A stretch of 64,000 nt of DNA. It comes from Agromyces cavernae (lineage in GTDB: Bacteria > Actinomycetota > Actinomycetes > Actinomycetales > Microbacteriaceae). Where the stretch lies: contig NZ_JAJNMP010000003.1 of assembly GCF_021044935.1 (NCBI RefSeq), positions 186,001 through 250,000 on the forward strand, read 5' to 3'. Of this stretch, positions 41,698-49,869 are shown in pieces. The notes under the pieces are model-generated. The model did not search any database and was not told where the DNA came from. It saw nothing but the letters and a program-made list of their open reading frames with translations. The position numbers were made by a program, and so were the translations under genes. How positions within the stretch are numbered: position 1 is the stretch's first letter; every line of letters starts with the position of its first letter.

Positions 41698-43458
41698 GTG
41701 CCCTCGGAACGTCGGGGTCCAGGAGACTCGACGCCCGATGTCGGCAACACGCGCGCCCGCTACCGGCGGATCCTGCGGTTCGCCGCGCGACACATCGTGC
41801 AGATCTGGTGGTTCGAGCTCGTGCTGCCCCGCCTCGGACTGGCGAAGGTCGCGGCACGCGGGCGGGAAGCGCGGCTGACTCGCATCGCCCAGCGCTTCCA
41901 CGTGCTCGCCGTTGACCTCGGCGGCCTCATGATCAAGGTCGGCCAATACCTCTCGTCGCGACTCGACGTGCTGCCGCCCGAGATCACGCGCGAGCTCGCC
42001 GGGCTCCAAGACGAAGTGCCGCCCGTGCCGTTCCACGCGATCCAACGGCTCGCGGAGGCCGAGCTGGGCGTTCCGCTCGAGCGCGCGTACGCGTGGTTCG
42101 ACCCGACACCGCTGGCCGCGGCATCCCTCGGTCAAGCGCACCGCGCCCGGCTCTCGCCGATCGACGCCGCCGACATGGGGTACGACGAGGCCGTCGTCAA
42201 GGTGCAGCGACCGGGCATCGAGACGATCGTCGACGTCGACCTGGCGGCGCTGCGCCGCGTCGCCGGATGGCTCAGCCGCGTGAGATTCGTCGCGAGCCAC
42301 GTTGACGTCCCGTCCCTCGTCGAGGAGTTCGCCGCCACGAGCCTCGAGGAGATCGACTACCTGCAGGAAGCCGGCTACGCCGAGCGGTTCGCCGCGAGCT
42401 TCGCACACGACCCGCGGGTCGCCGCGCCCGAAGTCGTCTGGGAGCGCACGACGCGGCGCGTGCTGACGCTCGCCGACGTGACGGCGATCAAGATCAACGA
42501 CCGCGAGTCCCTGGTGGCGGCGGGCATCGACCCGAAGGCGGTGGCGAAGCAGTTCGCGGCCGTCATGTTCGACCAGCTCTTCCGCGACGGCTTCTTCCAC
42601 GCCGACCCGCACCCCGGCAACATCTTCATCACGCCGGTCGAACAGGTGACGGATGCCGCGCCGCGGGCTTCTTCGACGGTGACGGATGCCGCATCGCCGG
42701 CGTACCGGCTCACCTTCATCGACTTCGGCATGATGGGCGAAGTGCCCGACGGGCTGCGCCGCGGCCTTCAGCAGGTCATCCTCGCGATCGCTGCGCGCGA
42801 CGGCAAACGCCTGGTCGACAGCATCCGCGGTGTCGGCATTCTGCTGCCGTCGGCCGATACGGCGGAGCTCGAGCGAGCGATGACCGAGCTGTTCGCGCGC
42901 TTCGGAGGCATGGGCCTCGCCGAGGTGCGGCAGATCGACGAGCGCGAGCTGCGCAGCTTCGCGATCGAGTTCGGCGAGGTGATGCGGGCGCTGCCGTTCC
43001 AGCTGCCCGAGAACTTCCTGCTCGTCATCCGGGCGATGTCGCTCACGTCGGGCATGTGCAGCTCGCTCGACCCCGACTTCAACATGTGGGACGCCGTCGA
43101 GCCCTACGCCGCGCAACTGCTGCGCGACGAGCGCGGCAACTTCGTGCAGGCGCTCGGGCAGCAGGCGCTGTCGGTCGCAGCCACGGTCGCGCGGCTGCCG
43201 CAGCGCCTCGATGCGCTCGCCGACCGCATCGAGGAGGGGCGCCTCGTCGCGAACTCGCCGCGGCTCGAGCAGCGGATGGCGCGGCTCGAGCGTACGGCCC
43301 AACGGATCGTCTCGGCGGTGCTGTTCGTCGGCCTGTTCATCGGCGGAATCCAGCTTCGCCCCGACGAGCCGGTGTGGGGCGTCGCGCTGATCGCGGTGTC
43401 GGTGATCCCGCTCTTGCACGCCCTGTTCGCCGGAGTGTTCCGCCGCGGGCCGCGGTGA
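41698..43458 (+). CDS. ABC1/AarF/UbiB-family atypical kinase
   Basis: A 586-residue protein. The UbiB core shows 'LMIKVGQYLSSRLDVLPPEI' (the KxGQ motif), Ala-rich 'AAASLGQAHRA' replacing the P-loop, 'AVVKVQRPGI', 'FFHADPHPGNIFI' and 'LTFIDFGMMGE'. Two hydrophobic helices close the protein (VLFVGLFIGGIQLRP, WGVALIAVSVIPLLHALFAGVF). The family supports quinone biosynthesis and lipid transport at membranes as an ATPase. A 21-residue Ala/Ser-rich insertion at about 319-340 (VTDAAPRASSTVTDAASPA) separates the last two motifs. The GTG at 41698 lies 5 bases after padR, so co-expression is expected. Confidence 0.9.
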   Translation: MPSERRGPGDSTPDVGNTRARYRRILRFAARHIVQIWWFELVLPRLGLAKVAARGREARLTRIAQRFHVLAVDLGGLMIKVGQYLSSRLDVLPPEITRELAGLQDEVPPVPFHAIQRLAEAELGVPLERAYAWFDPTPLAAASLGQAHRARLSPIDAADMGYDEAVVKVQRPGIETIVDVDLAALRRVAGWLSRVRFVASHVDVPSLVEEFAATSLEEIDYLQEAGYAERFAASFAHDPRVAAPEVVWERTTRRVLTLADVTAIKINDRESLVAAGIDPKAVAKQFAAVMFDQLFRDGFFHADPHPGNIFITPVEQVTDAAPRASSTVTDAASPAYRLTFIDFGMMGEVPDGLRRGLQQVILAIAARDGKRLVDSIRGVGILLPSADTAELERAMTELFARFGGMGLAEVRQIDERELRSFAIEFGEVMRALPFQLPENFLLVIRAMSLTSGMCSSLDPDFNMWDAVEPYAAQLLRDERGNFVQALGQQALSVAATVARLPQRLDALADRIEEGRLVANSPRLEQRMARLERTAQRIVSAVLFVGLFIGGIQLRPDEPVWGVALIAVSVIPLLHALFAGVFRRGPR

Positions 43459-43561
43459 GCGGAGCTCGCGTGGCGCATCAGGGCCAGCCCGGAACTGCGG
43501 AGGCGGGGAGAGGCCATAGAGTGTGGCGACCAGTGTCGCTGACCGCCCGAAGTGGAGCCCC

Positions 43562-44287
43562 ATGAACGTCGCCACCCGCCGCTCCGCCCTAATCGTCTCG
43601 GTCGCCGCCGCTCTCGCGCTGACGGGGTGCACGTTCGGCACGGCCCCGGTGCCCACACCGTCGCCCGAGGCGGTCGCATCGATGACTCCGACGTCGACTC
43701 CCGAGCCAGTCGACCCGCTCACCACGGTCTCGGCGATCGTGGTTCGGCCAGAGCACTTGGACCTCCTCGACGCCGCCGGAGCCGTCGTCACGACGCTCTC
43801 CTACGACGCCGAGAGCGCCGAGTTCATCGACACGCTGTCGACGGTGCTCGGCGCAGAACCCACCCTGAGCGAGCACGGTGCGAGCATGGAGACCCCACCG
43901 AGAACCGAGTATGACTGGGATGGCGTGCGGGTCACCGACGATCACGAAGACGACGTCCCGACCGACAGCGGCGCGAACTACGGCGAGGTGGACATGAACG
44001 TGAGCGTGCACTTCAGAGCGCCGACGGTCGGCGACGGCGTGGCCGTGCGCACGGTCAACGGATTCCAGCCGGGCGGCGACGCGCAGGCGCTCGCCGCCGA
44101 GTTGGGCGAGCCGTGGTACGACAACGGCTTCGACCACGTGCGGGTCGAGACCGGCGAGCCGATCGGCGAGCAGCAGTCGTACACCGAGTACGAGAACGCG
44201 TACTCGGTCGCGGTCAACACGTGGGAGTGGGAAGGCGCGTCGAACACGGTGTTCGCGCCGTGGAACTTCGGCATCGGACACGTGTAG
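43562..44287 (+). CDS. Lipoprotein, unknown function
   Basis: A 241-residue exported lipoprotein. The signal 'RRSALIVSVAAALALTGC' ends in a lipobox LTGC, so the mature N-terminus is the lipidated Cys near residue 23. A Pro/Thr/Ser linker (PVPTPSPEAVASMTPTSTPE) follows, and then an acidic domain with 'TVSAIVVRPEHLDLLDAAGA' and 'WDGVRVTDDHEDD'. No known family is recognised. The ATG at 43562 is preferred because the region upstream has no signal-like sequence; TAGAGT at 43517-43522 may be its -10. Confidence 0.75.
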   Translation: MNVATRRSALIVSVAAALALTGCTFGTAPVPTPSPEAVASMTPTSTPEPVDPLTTVSAIVVRPEHLDLLDAAGAVVTTLSYDAESAEFIDTLSTVLGAEPTLSEHGASMETPPRTEYDWDGVRVTDDHEDDVPTDSGANYGEVDMNVSVHFRAPTVGDGVAVRTVNGFQPGGDAQALAAELGEPWYDNGFDHVRVETGEPIGEQQSYTEYENAYSVAVNTWEWEGASNTVFAPWNFGIGHV

Positions 44288-44338
44288 CGAGCGGCATCCG
44301 TCGTCCTACTACGCCACACTGGCTCGTAGGCTGGAAGG

Positions 44339-44929
44339 GTGCCCCGACTCCACGCAGAGCCCGATCGATCCAAGTGGGTACCCGTCACGGACTCCCTCGG
44401 ATTCCGCGGTCGCCGCCACCGAAAGGCGGCGATCGGGATGCTGCTGGCGCAGGCCAAGGGCCCCGACGCAGCGCCGTCGAGCGCGGGCGGCGGCTTCACC
44501 GCCTGGGCGATGAGTCAGGCCGTTCCGTTCCTGATGCGCAGGGCGGCCGGCCGGGTGCTCGTGTGGGTCTGGAAGGCCGACCCCGAGTTGGTCGTGGCGA
44601 TGGCCCAGGTGCAGACCGCGACACCGCAGTTGCGGGTCGCCCGTGCATCGATGCCGATCGAGTATGACGACACCGAGGAGTTCCGTGGCACCTACCTCGG
44701 CCTCGGCGAGAAGCTCGTCATGCCGCTTCCGCCCGGCGGTCGCCCGCCGTTCGCCACGTACACGTGGGACCTCGGCACGCACTTCGTGAGCGTGACGGCG
44801 GTGTGCGGCGATCGCGAGCGGTTCGGCACCGTGATCGGGGCCGTCGATGACCTCGCGCGCGGCATCCGCGTCATCGACGACCTCACCATCGGCGAGTCGG
44901 CGCCGGTACTGCGCATCGACCCGGCCTGA
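44339..44929 (+). CDS. Hypothetical cytosolic protein
   Basis: A 196-residue protein with no signal or membrane segment. It has a basic N-terminus (LGFRGRRHRKAAIGMLLAQA) and a beta-rich second half ('FATYTWDLGTHFVSVTAVCG', 'RFGTVIGAVDDLARGIRVID'). I do not recognise the family. The GTG at 44339 is the proposed start; a later start is possible. The upstream gap is 51 bases to the lipoprotein. It is convergent with the zincin-like gene, with 54 bases between. Confidence 0.55.
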   Translation: MPRLHAEPDRSKWVPVTDSLGFRGRRHRKAAIGMLLAQAKGPDAAPSSAGGGFTAWAMSQAVPFLMRRAAGRVLVWVWKADPELVVAMAQVQTATPQLRVARASMPIEYDDTEEFRGTYLGLGEKLVMPLPPGGRPPFATYTWDLGTHFVSVTAVCGDRERFGTVIGAVDDLARGIRVIDDLTIGESAPVLRIDPA

Positions 44930-44983
44930 TCACCGCCACGGCATCGCGGCGAGCGCTGAGAGGAGCCCGCGCAATGCGGCGCC

Positions 44984-45334
44984 CTACGCCCAACCGAGCT
45001 CGCGGAGCCGAGCGTCGTCCAGCCCGAAGTAGTGACCGATCTCGTGCACGAGCGTGATGTGCACCCGCGCACGCAGCGCGTCGAGGTCGGCGCTGTGATC
45101 CTGAAGGTTGTTCTTGAACAGCGTGATCCGATCGGGAAGCTCTCCGAAGCCATAGACCCCGCGCGTGGTCAGGGGATGCCCGCGGTACTGCCCGAACAGC
45201 CGCGGCCGCTCGCCCACCGGTTGGTTCTCGACGACGATCCCGACGTTCTCGAGCCCACGCACCATGTCGTCGGGGAGCGCGTCGAACTCCTCGGCGACCA
45301 TGCGCTCGAAGTCGTCGTCGGAGATCTCGACCAT
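44984..45334 (-). CDS. Zincin-like metallopeptidase-family protein
   Basis: A 116-residue protein of the small bacterial 'possible zinc metallopeptidase' family (DUF1025-like). 'ITLVHEIGHYFGLDDARLRE' supplies HExxH and the downstream Asp ligand near the C-terminus. The N-terminal half 'FERMVAEEFDALPDDMVRGL' then 'ENVGIVVENQP' and 'GVYGFGELPDRITLFKNNL' fit the family from start to end. No signal peptide is present, so it is cytosolic, with an unknown substrate. The start at 45334 is fixed by the family's usual 'MVxxxxxxFE' opening. Confidence 0.88.
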   Translation of the reverse strand: MVEISDDDFERMVAEEFDALPDDMVRGLENVGIVVENQPVGERPRLFGQYRGHPLTTRGVYGFGELPDRITLFKNNLQDHSADLDALRARVHITLVHEIGHYFGLDDARLRELGWA

Positions 45335-45380
45335 GCCCCAATTGTGCCCGCTGGTTCGAGCCGATATCCGGGCGCTGACG

Positions 45381-45463
45381 GGTCTCGATACGCGTCGCCG
45401 CTTCGCGTCGGCGCTACTCGACCGACGGGAGGCGTCGCCGCTTCGCGACGGCGCTACTCGACC
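45381..45463. repeat. Two tandem CTACTCGACC palindromic repeats
   Basis: Unit 1 (45381-45423) starts GGTCTCGATACGCGTCGCCG and ends GGCGCTACTCGACC. Unit 2 (45431-45463) lacks the first arm and reads GGCGTCGCCGCTTCGCGACG then GCGCTACTCGACC. The GTCGCCGC-TTCG-CG core of each can form its own small hairpin. They abut the stop codon of the ECF41 gene and probably end its transcript. Confidence 0.85.
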
Positions 45464-45470
45464 GACGGGG

Positions 45471-46346
45471 TCATCGCACCAACTCCGTCGCCTCGTCGAG
45501 CCGGCCGAGCTTGTTCGGGTTGGCGATCGAGAAGATCCGCGTGATCCGTCCGCCCTCGATCTCGAAGCAGATCGCACCGGCCAGCTCGCCGTCGACCTCG
45601 CCGCGGATCGCCGGGTGGCCGTTCACCCACGTCGGCTTCGCCTCGAACGCCACGCGGGCCTTCGCGAGCCCGCCGAGCAGGTAGCGGGCGATCTTGTCGG
45701 CGCCGAGGATCGGGCGCCGCGCGGCACCGCGCACGAGTCCGCCGCTGTCGGCGACGGAGACGACATCGGGTGCGAGCACGTCCATCAGCCCCTGCAGGTC
45801 GCCCGAGTTGACCGCCGTGAGGAATCTCGCGACGACCGCCTCCTGCTCGGCGGGGTCGACCGCGACGCGCGGGCGCCGGGCGGCGACGTGCTCCTTCGCG
45901 CGGTGGGCGATCTGCCGCACGGCCGCGGGCGACTTGTCGACCGCCTCGGCGATTTCGTTGTACGGCACGTCGAACACCTCGCGCAGCACGAACACCGCGC
46001 GCTCGGTAGGGCCGAGCGTCTCGAGCACGGTCAGCATCGCGATCGAGACGCTGTCGGCGAGCTCGACGTCGTCTGCGACATCCGGACTCGTGAGCAGCGG
46101 CTCGGGAAGCCACTCCCCCACGTACGACTCGCGCCGCCGCGCCAGCGCCCGCAGATGGTTGAGGGCCTGCCGGGTCACGACGCGCACGAGGTACGCGCGC
46201 GGATCGCGCACCTCGCTGCGGTCGACCTGATCCCAGCGCAGCCAGGACTCCTGCAGCACGTCCTCGGCGTCGGCCGCGGAGCCGAGCATCTCGTACGCGA
46301 CCGTGAAGAGCAGGCCACGGTGGGTGACGAACGGGTCGTCGGTCAT
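45471..46346 (-). CDS. ECF41-family sigma factor with C-terminal SnoaL-like domain (SigJ-like)
   Basis: A 291-residue sigma factor. Region 2 (THRGLLFTVAYEMLGSAADA, EDVLQESWLRW) and region 4 ('LGPTERAVFVLREVFDVPYN', 'AVRQIAHRAKEHV') are followed by a SnoaL-like domain ('FLTAVNSGDLQGLMDVLAPD'). ECF41 marks are present: 'WLPEP' in the linker and 'NPNKL' near the C-terminus. Family knowledge: no classical anti-sigma factor; the C-terminal domain controls activity. Its start overlaps the stop of the carboxymuconolactone-decarboxylase gene (ATGA), the usual ECF41 partner. The two are presumably expressed from the ECF41-type promoter at 47034-47060. Confidence 0.92.
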   Translation of the reverse strand: MTDDPFVTHRGLLFTVAYEMLGSAADAEDVLQESWLRWDQVDRSEVRDPRAYLVRVVTRQALNHLRALARRRESYVGEWLPEPLLTSPDVADDVELADSVSIAMLTVLETLGPTERAVFVLREVFDVPYNEIAEAVDKSPAAVRQIAHRAKEHVAARRPRVAVDPAEQEAVVARFLTAVNSGDLQGLMDVLAPDVVSVADSGGLVRGAARRPILGADKIARYLLGGLAKARVAFEAKPTWVNGHPAIRGEVDGELAGAICFEIEGGRITRIFSIANPNKLGRLDEATELVR

Positions 46347-46972
46347 GACGCCGAGCCTACGACTCCGGCCGGGGCCTCGGTTGGGACATCCGCCGTCGTA
46401 GACGCCCGGGTGACGAGCGGCGGCAGCTCGCACGCATCGGCGTAGCCCTCGGAATGGATGCCGAGCGCCAGGTTCATGCGCGCGCTCATGTTCATGAACG
46501 CGACCTTGGCGGTGAGCTCGATGAGGGCGGCCGCCCCGAGTTCATCGAGCAGCGCAGCCGACAGCTCGTCGGTGACGGCCGGCGGGGTCTGGCTCATCGC
46601 TTCGGCGTAGTCCATGACGTGGCGTTCGAGGGGTGTGAAGACGCGTGCCTCGCGCCAGTTCGGCACCTGCCGCGCCTTCGCTTCGTCGAGGCCCTCGTTG
46701 TGCGCCTTGTAGTAGTTGAAGTCGAGGCACCAGCTGCAGCCGACGAACGCCGCCGTCGCCATCACGGCGTACGACGCGAGATTGCGGTCGAGCTCGTGCA
46801 GCCCCTCGATCTTGCGGCCGATGCCCATCGACGCCCGCATGAGGGCGGGGTGGTGCGCGAGCACGCCCATCGAGTCCGGCACGCGGCCGACCATCCGGCG
46901 GGCGGCGACCTTCACGACCGCCCCGAAGATTCCGGTGAGCTCGGTGGGCGGGATGCGTGTCTGGGTGGTCAT
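46343..46972 (-). CDS. Carboxymuconolactone decarboxylase (AhpD-like) family protein
   Basis: A 209-residue all-helical AhpD-like protein with the redox 'GCSWCLDFN' (CxxC) near residue 70; the usual His after the motif is replaced by Asn. 'ERHVMDYAEAMSQTPPAVTD' and 'LIELTAKVAFMNMSARMNLA' complete the family pattern. These are the standard targets and neighbours of ECF41 sigma factors, presumably peroxide- or thiol-linked enzymes. AGGAGG precedes the ATG at 46972. The gene overlaps the sigma gene by four bases, and an ECF41-type promoter stands about 60 bases upstream. Confidence 0.9.
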   Translation of the reverse strand: MTTQTRIPPTELTGIFGAVVKVAARRMVGRVPDSMGVLAHHPALMRASMGIGRKIEGLHELDRNLASYAVMATAAFVGCSWCLDFNYYKAHNEGLDEAKARQVPNWREARVFTPLERHVMDYAEAMSQTPPAVTDELSAALLDELGAAALIELTAKVAFMNMSARMNLALGIHSEGYADACELPPLVTRASTTADVPTEAPAGVVGSAS

Positions 46973-47033
46973 CGTGTCCTCCTGCGATCGTCGACGGCCC
47001 GGGTTCGGTTTCCGGATGACCCGTCGACATGCA

Positions 47034-47060
47034 GACACCGCGCGCGGCGCGGTTGTGACA
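47034..47060 (-). promoter_or_regulatory. ECF41-type promoter for the CMD-sigma operon
   Basis: Read on the minus strand: TGTCACA (47060-47054), 16 bases, then TGTC (47037-47034). The ECF41 consensus is TGTCACA-N16-CGTC; the -35 is perfect and the -10 differs by one base. It lies 62 bases before the AhpD-like ATG, leaving room for a leader with AGGAGG. Confidence 0.78.
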
Positions 47061-47138
47061 TCGCGGCGATGCCGATCGAGTCCGACGACGCCGAGGAAGC
47101 AGTCGCGCCGCGGTAGCGGCCGAATTCGGGACGGCCCC

Positions 47139-47201
47139 TTGACGCCCCTCGCGGCGATCGCATAGGTTCGAGATCAACTTAGTTTACTGAGTTACTAAAG
47201 T
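47139..47201 (+). promoter_or_regulatory. Promoter with downstream operator before the GH84 gene
   Basis: TTGACG (47139-47144), an 18-base spacer and TAGGTT (47163-47168) make a housekeeping-type promoter. Right behind it, at 47177-47201, the AT-rich ACTTAGTTTACT-G-AGTTACTAAAGT forms an imperfect inverted repeat that would cover the start site. ROK, LacI or GntR regulators of sugar genes use operators like this. The rest of 46973-47377 has no gene; the untranslated leader would be about 200 bases. Confidence 0.65.
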
Positions 47202-47377
47202 GGGCCTGAAGGCGCGGGATCTCCCCGTCGCGCGAGTCCCGCGGTCGGGATAGGCCGCGCGACTCCGGCTCCGTCTGCGCGCCCTACCGCCATGTGCTGT
47301 GCTGCGTGCCGTCGGCGTGCGACGAGACCTCCGCTGCTCAGGCGATGAACAGGATCGTCGAGACGTTGGAGGCAATG

Positions 47378-49735
47378 ATGCAATCAATTCGTAGGACGCT
47401 CGCGACGGCGGGAGTCTGCGCCGTCGCCCTGGCGGGGGTGCTCGTGCCGCTTCCGGCAGCAGCGGCCCCGCCCGCGGGGCCGCTCCCCGCTGTGAGCCCG
47501 ACTCCGCAGTGGATCGACCGCGCCGGCGGCGACATCAACGTGCCGGGCCGCGTCGAGATCGTCGTCGACGACGGCACCGATGCGGCGGCCCTCGCCGAGC
47601 TGCGCGAGACCCTGGGCGAGCACGGCGTCGACCGCATCGACGAGCGCGTAAAGGCGACGGGCACCGCGCCGCTCACCATCACGCTGGGTGCGGCGTCGCG
47701 GGCCGACATCGCGGCGGCGCTCGGCGAGACGGATGTCCCCGACCACGCCGAGGGCTACGCACTGCGGGCCGACGCCTCGAAGGGACCCCTGGGCACGATC
47801 GCGCTCGGCGGTGTCGACGGCGCGGGCCAGTACTACGCGGTCAAGACCCTCGACCAGCTGTTCGTGCCGAAGGACGACGGCGGCTACCGCATCGCGGGCG
47901 CCTCGGTCAGCGACTACCCGTCGATGCCGCTGCGCGGCACGATCGAGGGCTTCTACGGCAACCCGTGGACCCACGAGGAACGCGTCGACCAGCTCGAGTT
48001 CTACGGCGACGTCAAGGCGAACACCTACGTCTACGCGCCGAAGGACGACCCGTACCACCGCGACCGCTGGCGCGAGCCGTACCCCGCCGACAAGCTCGCC
48101 GAGCTCGGCGACCTCGTGACGACGGCGACGGCGAACCACGTGCGCTTCACGTTCGCCCTCTCCCCCGGCAACACCGTCTGCTACTCGAGCGACGCCGACT
48201 ACCAGGCGCTCACCTCGAAACTGCAGCAGATGTACGACCTCGGCGTGCGGGCATTCAACATCCCGCTCGACGACATCGACTACGGCCGCTGGCACTGCGA
48301 CGGCGACCGCACCGCGTTCGGCGCGCCGAGCGGGCGCACCGCGGGCATCGCGCAAGCGACCTTCCTCGACCGCGTGCAACGGGAGTTCATCGAGACGCAC
48401 GAGGGCGCGTACCCGCTGCAGATGGTGCCCACCGAGTACTACAACACGACCGATTCGGGCTACAAGAGCGCGCTGCGCGGCATGGACGAGGACGTCATCG
48501 TGATGTGGACCGGTGAGGGCGTCGTGCCGCAGTCGGTGACCGTCGCCCAGGCGCAGAAGGCCGCGACCGTCTTCGGCGGGCCGACCTTCCTCTGGGACAA
48601 CTACCCCGTCAACGACTACGGCAACACCTCCGGCCGCCTGCTGCTCGCGCCCTACGACAAGCGCGAAGCCGGCCTCGGCGAGTACCTCTCGGGCATCGTC
48701 TCGAACCCGATGAACCAAGCCGCGGCCAGCAAGATCGCGATCTTCGGCGTCGCCGACTTCACCTGGAACGACGAGGCGTACGACGCGGGCGCCAACTGGT
48801 CGCAGGCGCTTCGATACGTCGCGAACGAGGATGCCGCGACGACCGCTGCGCTGCGCGTCTTCGCCGACCTCAACCACCTCGCACCGAGCTTCGGGGCGCC
48901 CTGGCAGCCGCAGGCGCCCGAACTCTCGGCCGCGATCGCCGGGTTCTGGGAGCAGTGGGACGCCGGTGACAAGACCGAGGCCGTCGCCGATCTCCGCGAG
49001 TACGCCGAGGCCATCGCCGCCGCCCCCGCGGCCATCCGCAGCGGCCCGACCGACCCGGCGTTCCTCGCCGACGCGAGCCCGTGGCTCGACGCGACGACGC
49101 TGTGGGGCCAGGCGACCGTGCAGCTGCTCGACGCCGTGCAGGCACGGATCGACGGCGACGAGGCGACCTCGGCAGAGCTCGCGGCGACGGCCAAGTCGAC
49201 CGCGGCGCAGGCTGCCGCGACCGTCGTCGACCCGGCCGACAACAGCTGGGGCAAGGCGAAGGTGCGCATCGCCGACGGTGTGCTCGACCTCTTCCACGGT
49301 CGCATCGGGTTCACGCTCGCGATGTGGGAGGCGGGTGACGTCGTGAACGTCGCGCCGCAGGGCACGGCGACCGCGTCGAGCGTCGAGGTGCCGCAGTTCG
49401 GCACCAAGAACGTCAACGACGACAACCTGTCGACCCGTTGGGCGTCGGGATACAGCGACGACTCGTGGGTGCAGGTGAAGCTCGCCGAGCCGACGGTCGT
49501 GCGGGGCATCACGCTCAACTGGGAGTCGGCGTGCGCGAACGAGTACGCGCTGCAGACCTCGAACGATGGAGTCACGTGGACGACGATCCGCACGGTCGAC
49601 GACTCGACCTGCGGGCTCGACCTGTTCACGTTCGATGCCGGCGACCCGGTTCAGTACGTGCGCATGCAGGGCATCGACCGCAAGACGACGTGGGGCTACT
49701 CCATCTGGGAACTCGGCGTCTACGCGGCGGGCTGA
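47378..49735 (+). CDS. Secreted GH84 beta-N-acetylhexosaminidase with CBM32-like domain
   Basis: A 785-residue exported enzyme. The signal peptide is 'AGVCAVALAGVLVPLPAAAA', cut near residue 30. A GH20b-like domain (about 40-180) precedes the GH84 barrel: 'RGTIEGFYGNPWTHEERV' and the catalytic Asp pair 298-299 in 'NIPLDDIDYGRW'. The closing F5/8-type (CBM32-like) domain is 'ATASSVEVPQFGTKNVNDDN' to the end. Such enzymes release GlcNAc from glycoproteins or hyaluronan. GGAGG at about 47368-47372 favours the second of two adjacent ATGs (47378). A 17-bp terminator follows. It could feed GlcNAc-containing substrates to the cell. Confidence 0.94.
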   Translation: MQSIRRTLATAGVCAVALAGVLVPLPAAAAPPAGPLPAVSPTPQWIDRAGGDINVPGRVEIVVDDGTDAAALAELRETLGEHGVDRIDERVKATGTAPLTITLGAASRADIAAALGETDVPDHAEGYALRADASKGPLGTIALGGVDGAGQYYAVKTLDQLFVPKDDGGYRIAGASVSDYPSMPLRGTIEGFYGNPWTHEERVDQLEFYGDVKANTYVYAPKDDPYHRDRWREPYPADKLAELGDLVTTATANHVRFTFALSPGNTVCYSSDADYQALTSKLQQMYDLGVRAFNIPLDDIDYGRWHCDGDRTAFGAPSGRTAGIAQATFLDRVQREFIETHEGAYPLQMVPTEYYNTTDSGYKSALRGMDEDVIVMWTGEGVVPQSVTVAQAQKAATVFGGPTFLWDNYPVNDYGNTSGRLLLAPYDKREAGLGEYLSGIVSNPMNQAAASKIAIFGVADFTWNDEAYDAGANWSQALRYVANEDAATTAALRVFADLNHLAPSFGAPWQPQAPELSAAIAGFWEQWDAGDKTEAVADLREYAEAIAAAPAAIRSGPTDPAFLADASPWLDATTLWGQATVQLLDAVQARIDGDEATSAELAATAKSTAAQAAATVVDPADNSWGKAKVRIADGVLDLFHGRIGFTLAMWEAGDVVNVAPQGTATASSVEVPQFGTKNVNDDNLSTRWASGYSDDSWVQVKLAEPTVVRGITLNWESACANEYALQTSNDGVTWTTIRTVDDSTCGLDLFTFDAGDPVQYVRMQGIDRKTTWGYSIWELGVYAAG

Positions 49736-49753
49736 TCGCGCCTCTCGGTGACC

Positions 49754-49792
49754 CGGGTGCCCTCCCGCTCGTGCAGAGCGGGAGGGCACCCG
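49754..49792 (+). terminator. Terminator of the GH84 gene
   Basis: CGGGTGCCCTCCCGCTC pairs perfectly over 17 bases with GAGCGGGAGGGCACCCG around the loop GTGCA, 18 bases after the GH84 stop. TCTTGG follows instead of a long T run. It is symmetrical, so it may also end the convergent MFS transcript (stop at 49870). Confidence 0.92.
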
Positions 49793-49869
49793 TCTTGGCG
49801 CGCCGTGACGCTGTCGCCGCCGAGCAGTCAAGACGTTCGCGTCGGCTGAGGCCTCGCCGCAACTCGCGG

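Noticed and set aside
41668-43791. A 707-codon frame on the minus strand under the UbiB-like gene
   Set aside because: It is His/Arg/Glu-rich shadow translation of the real gene; the plus-strand frame has all UbiB motifs.
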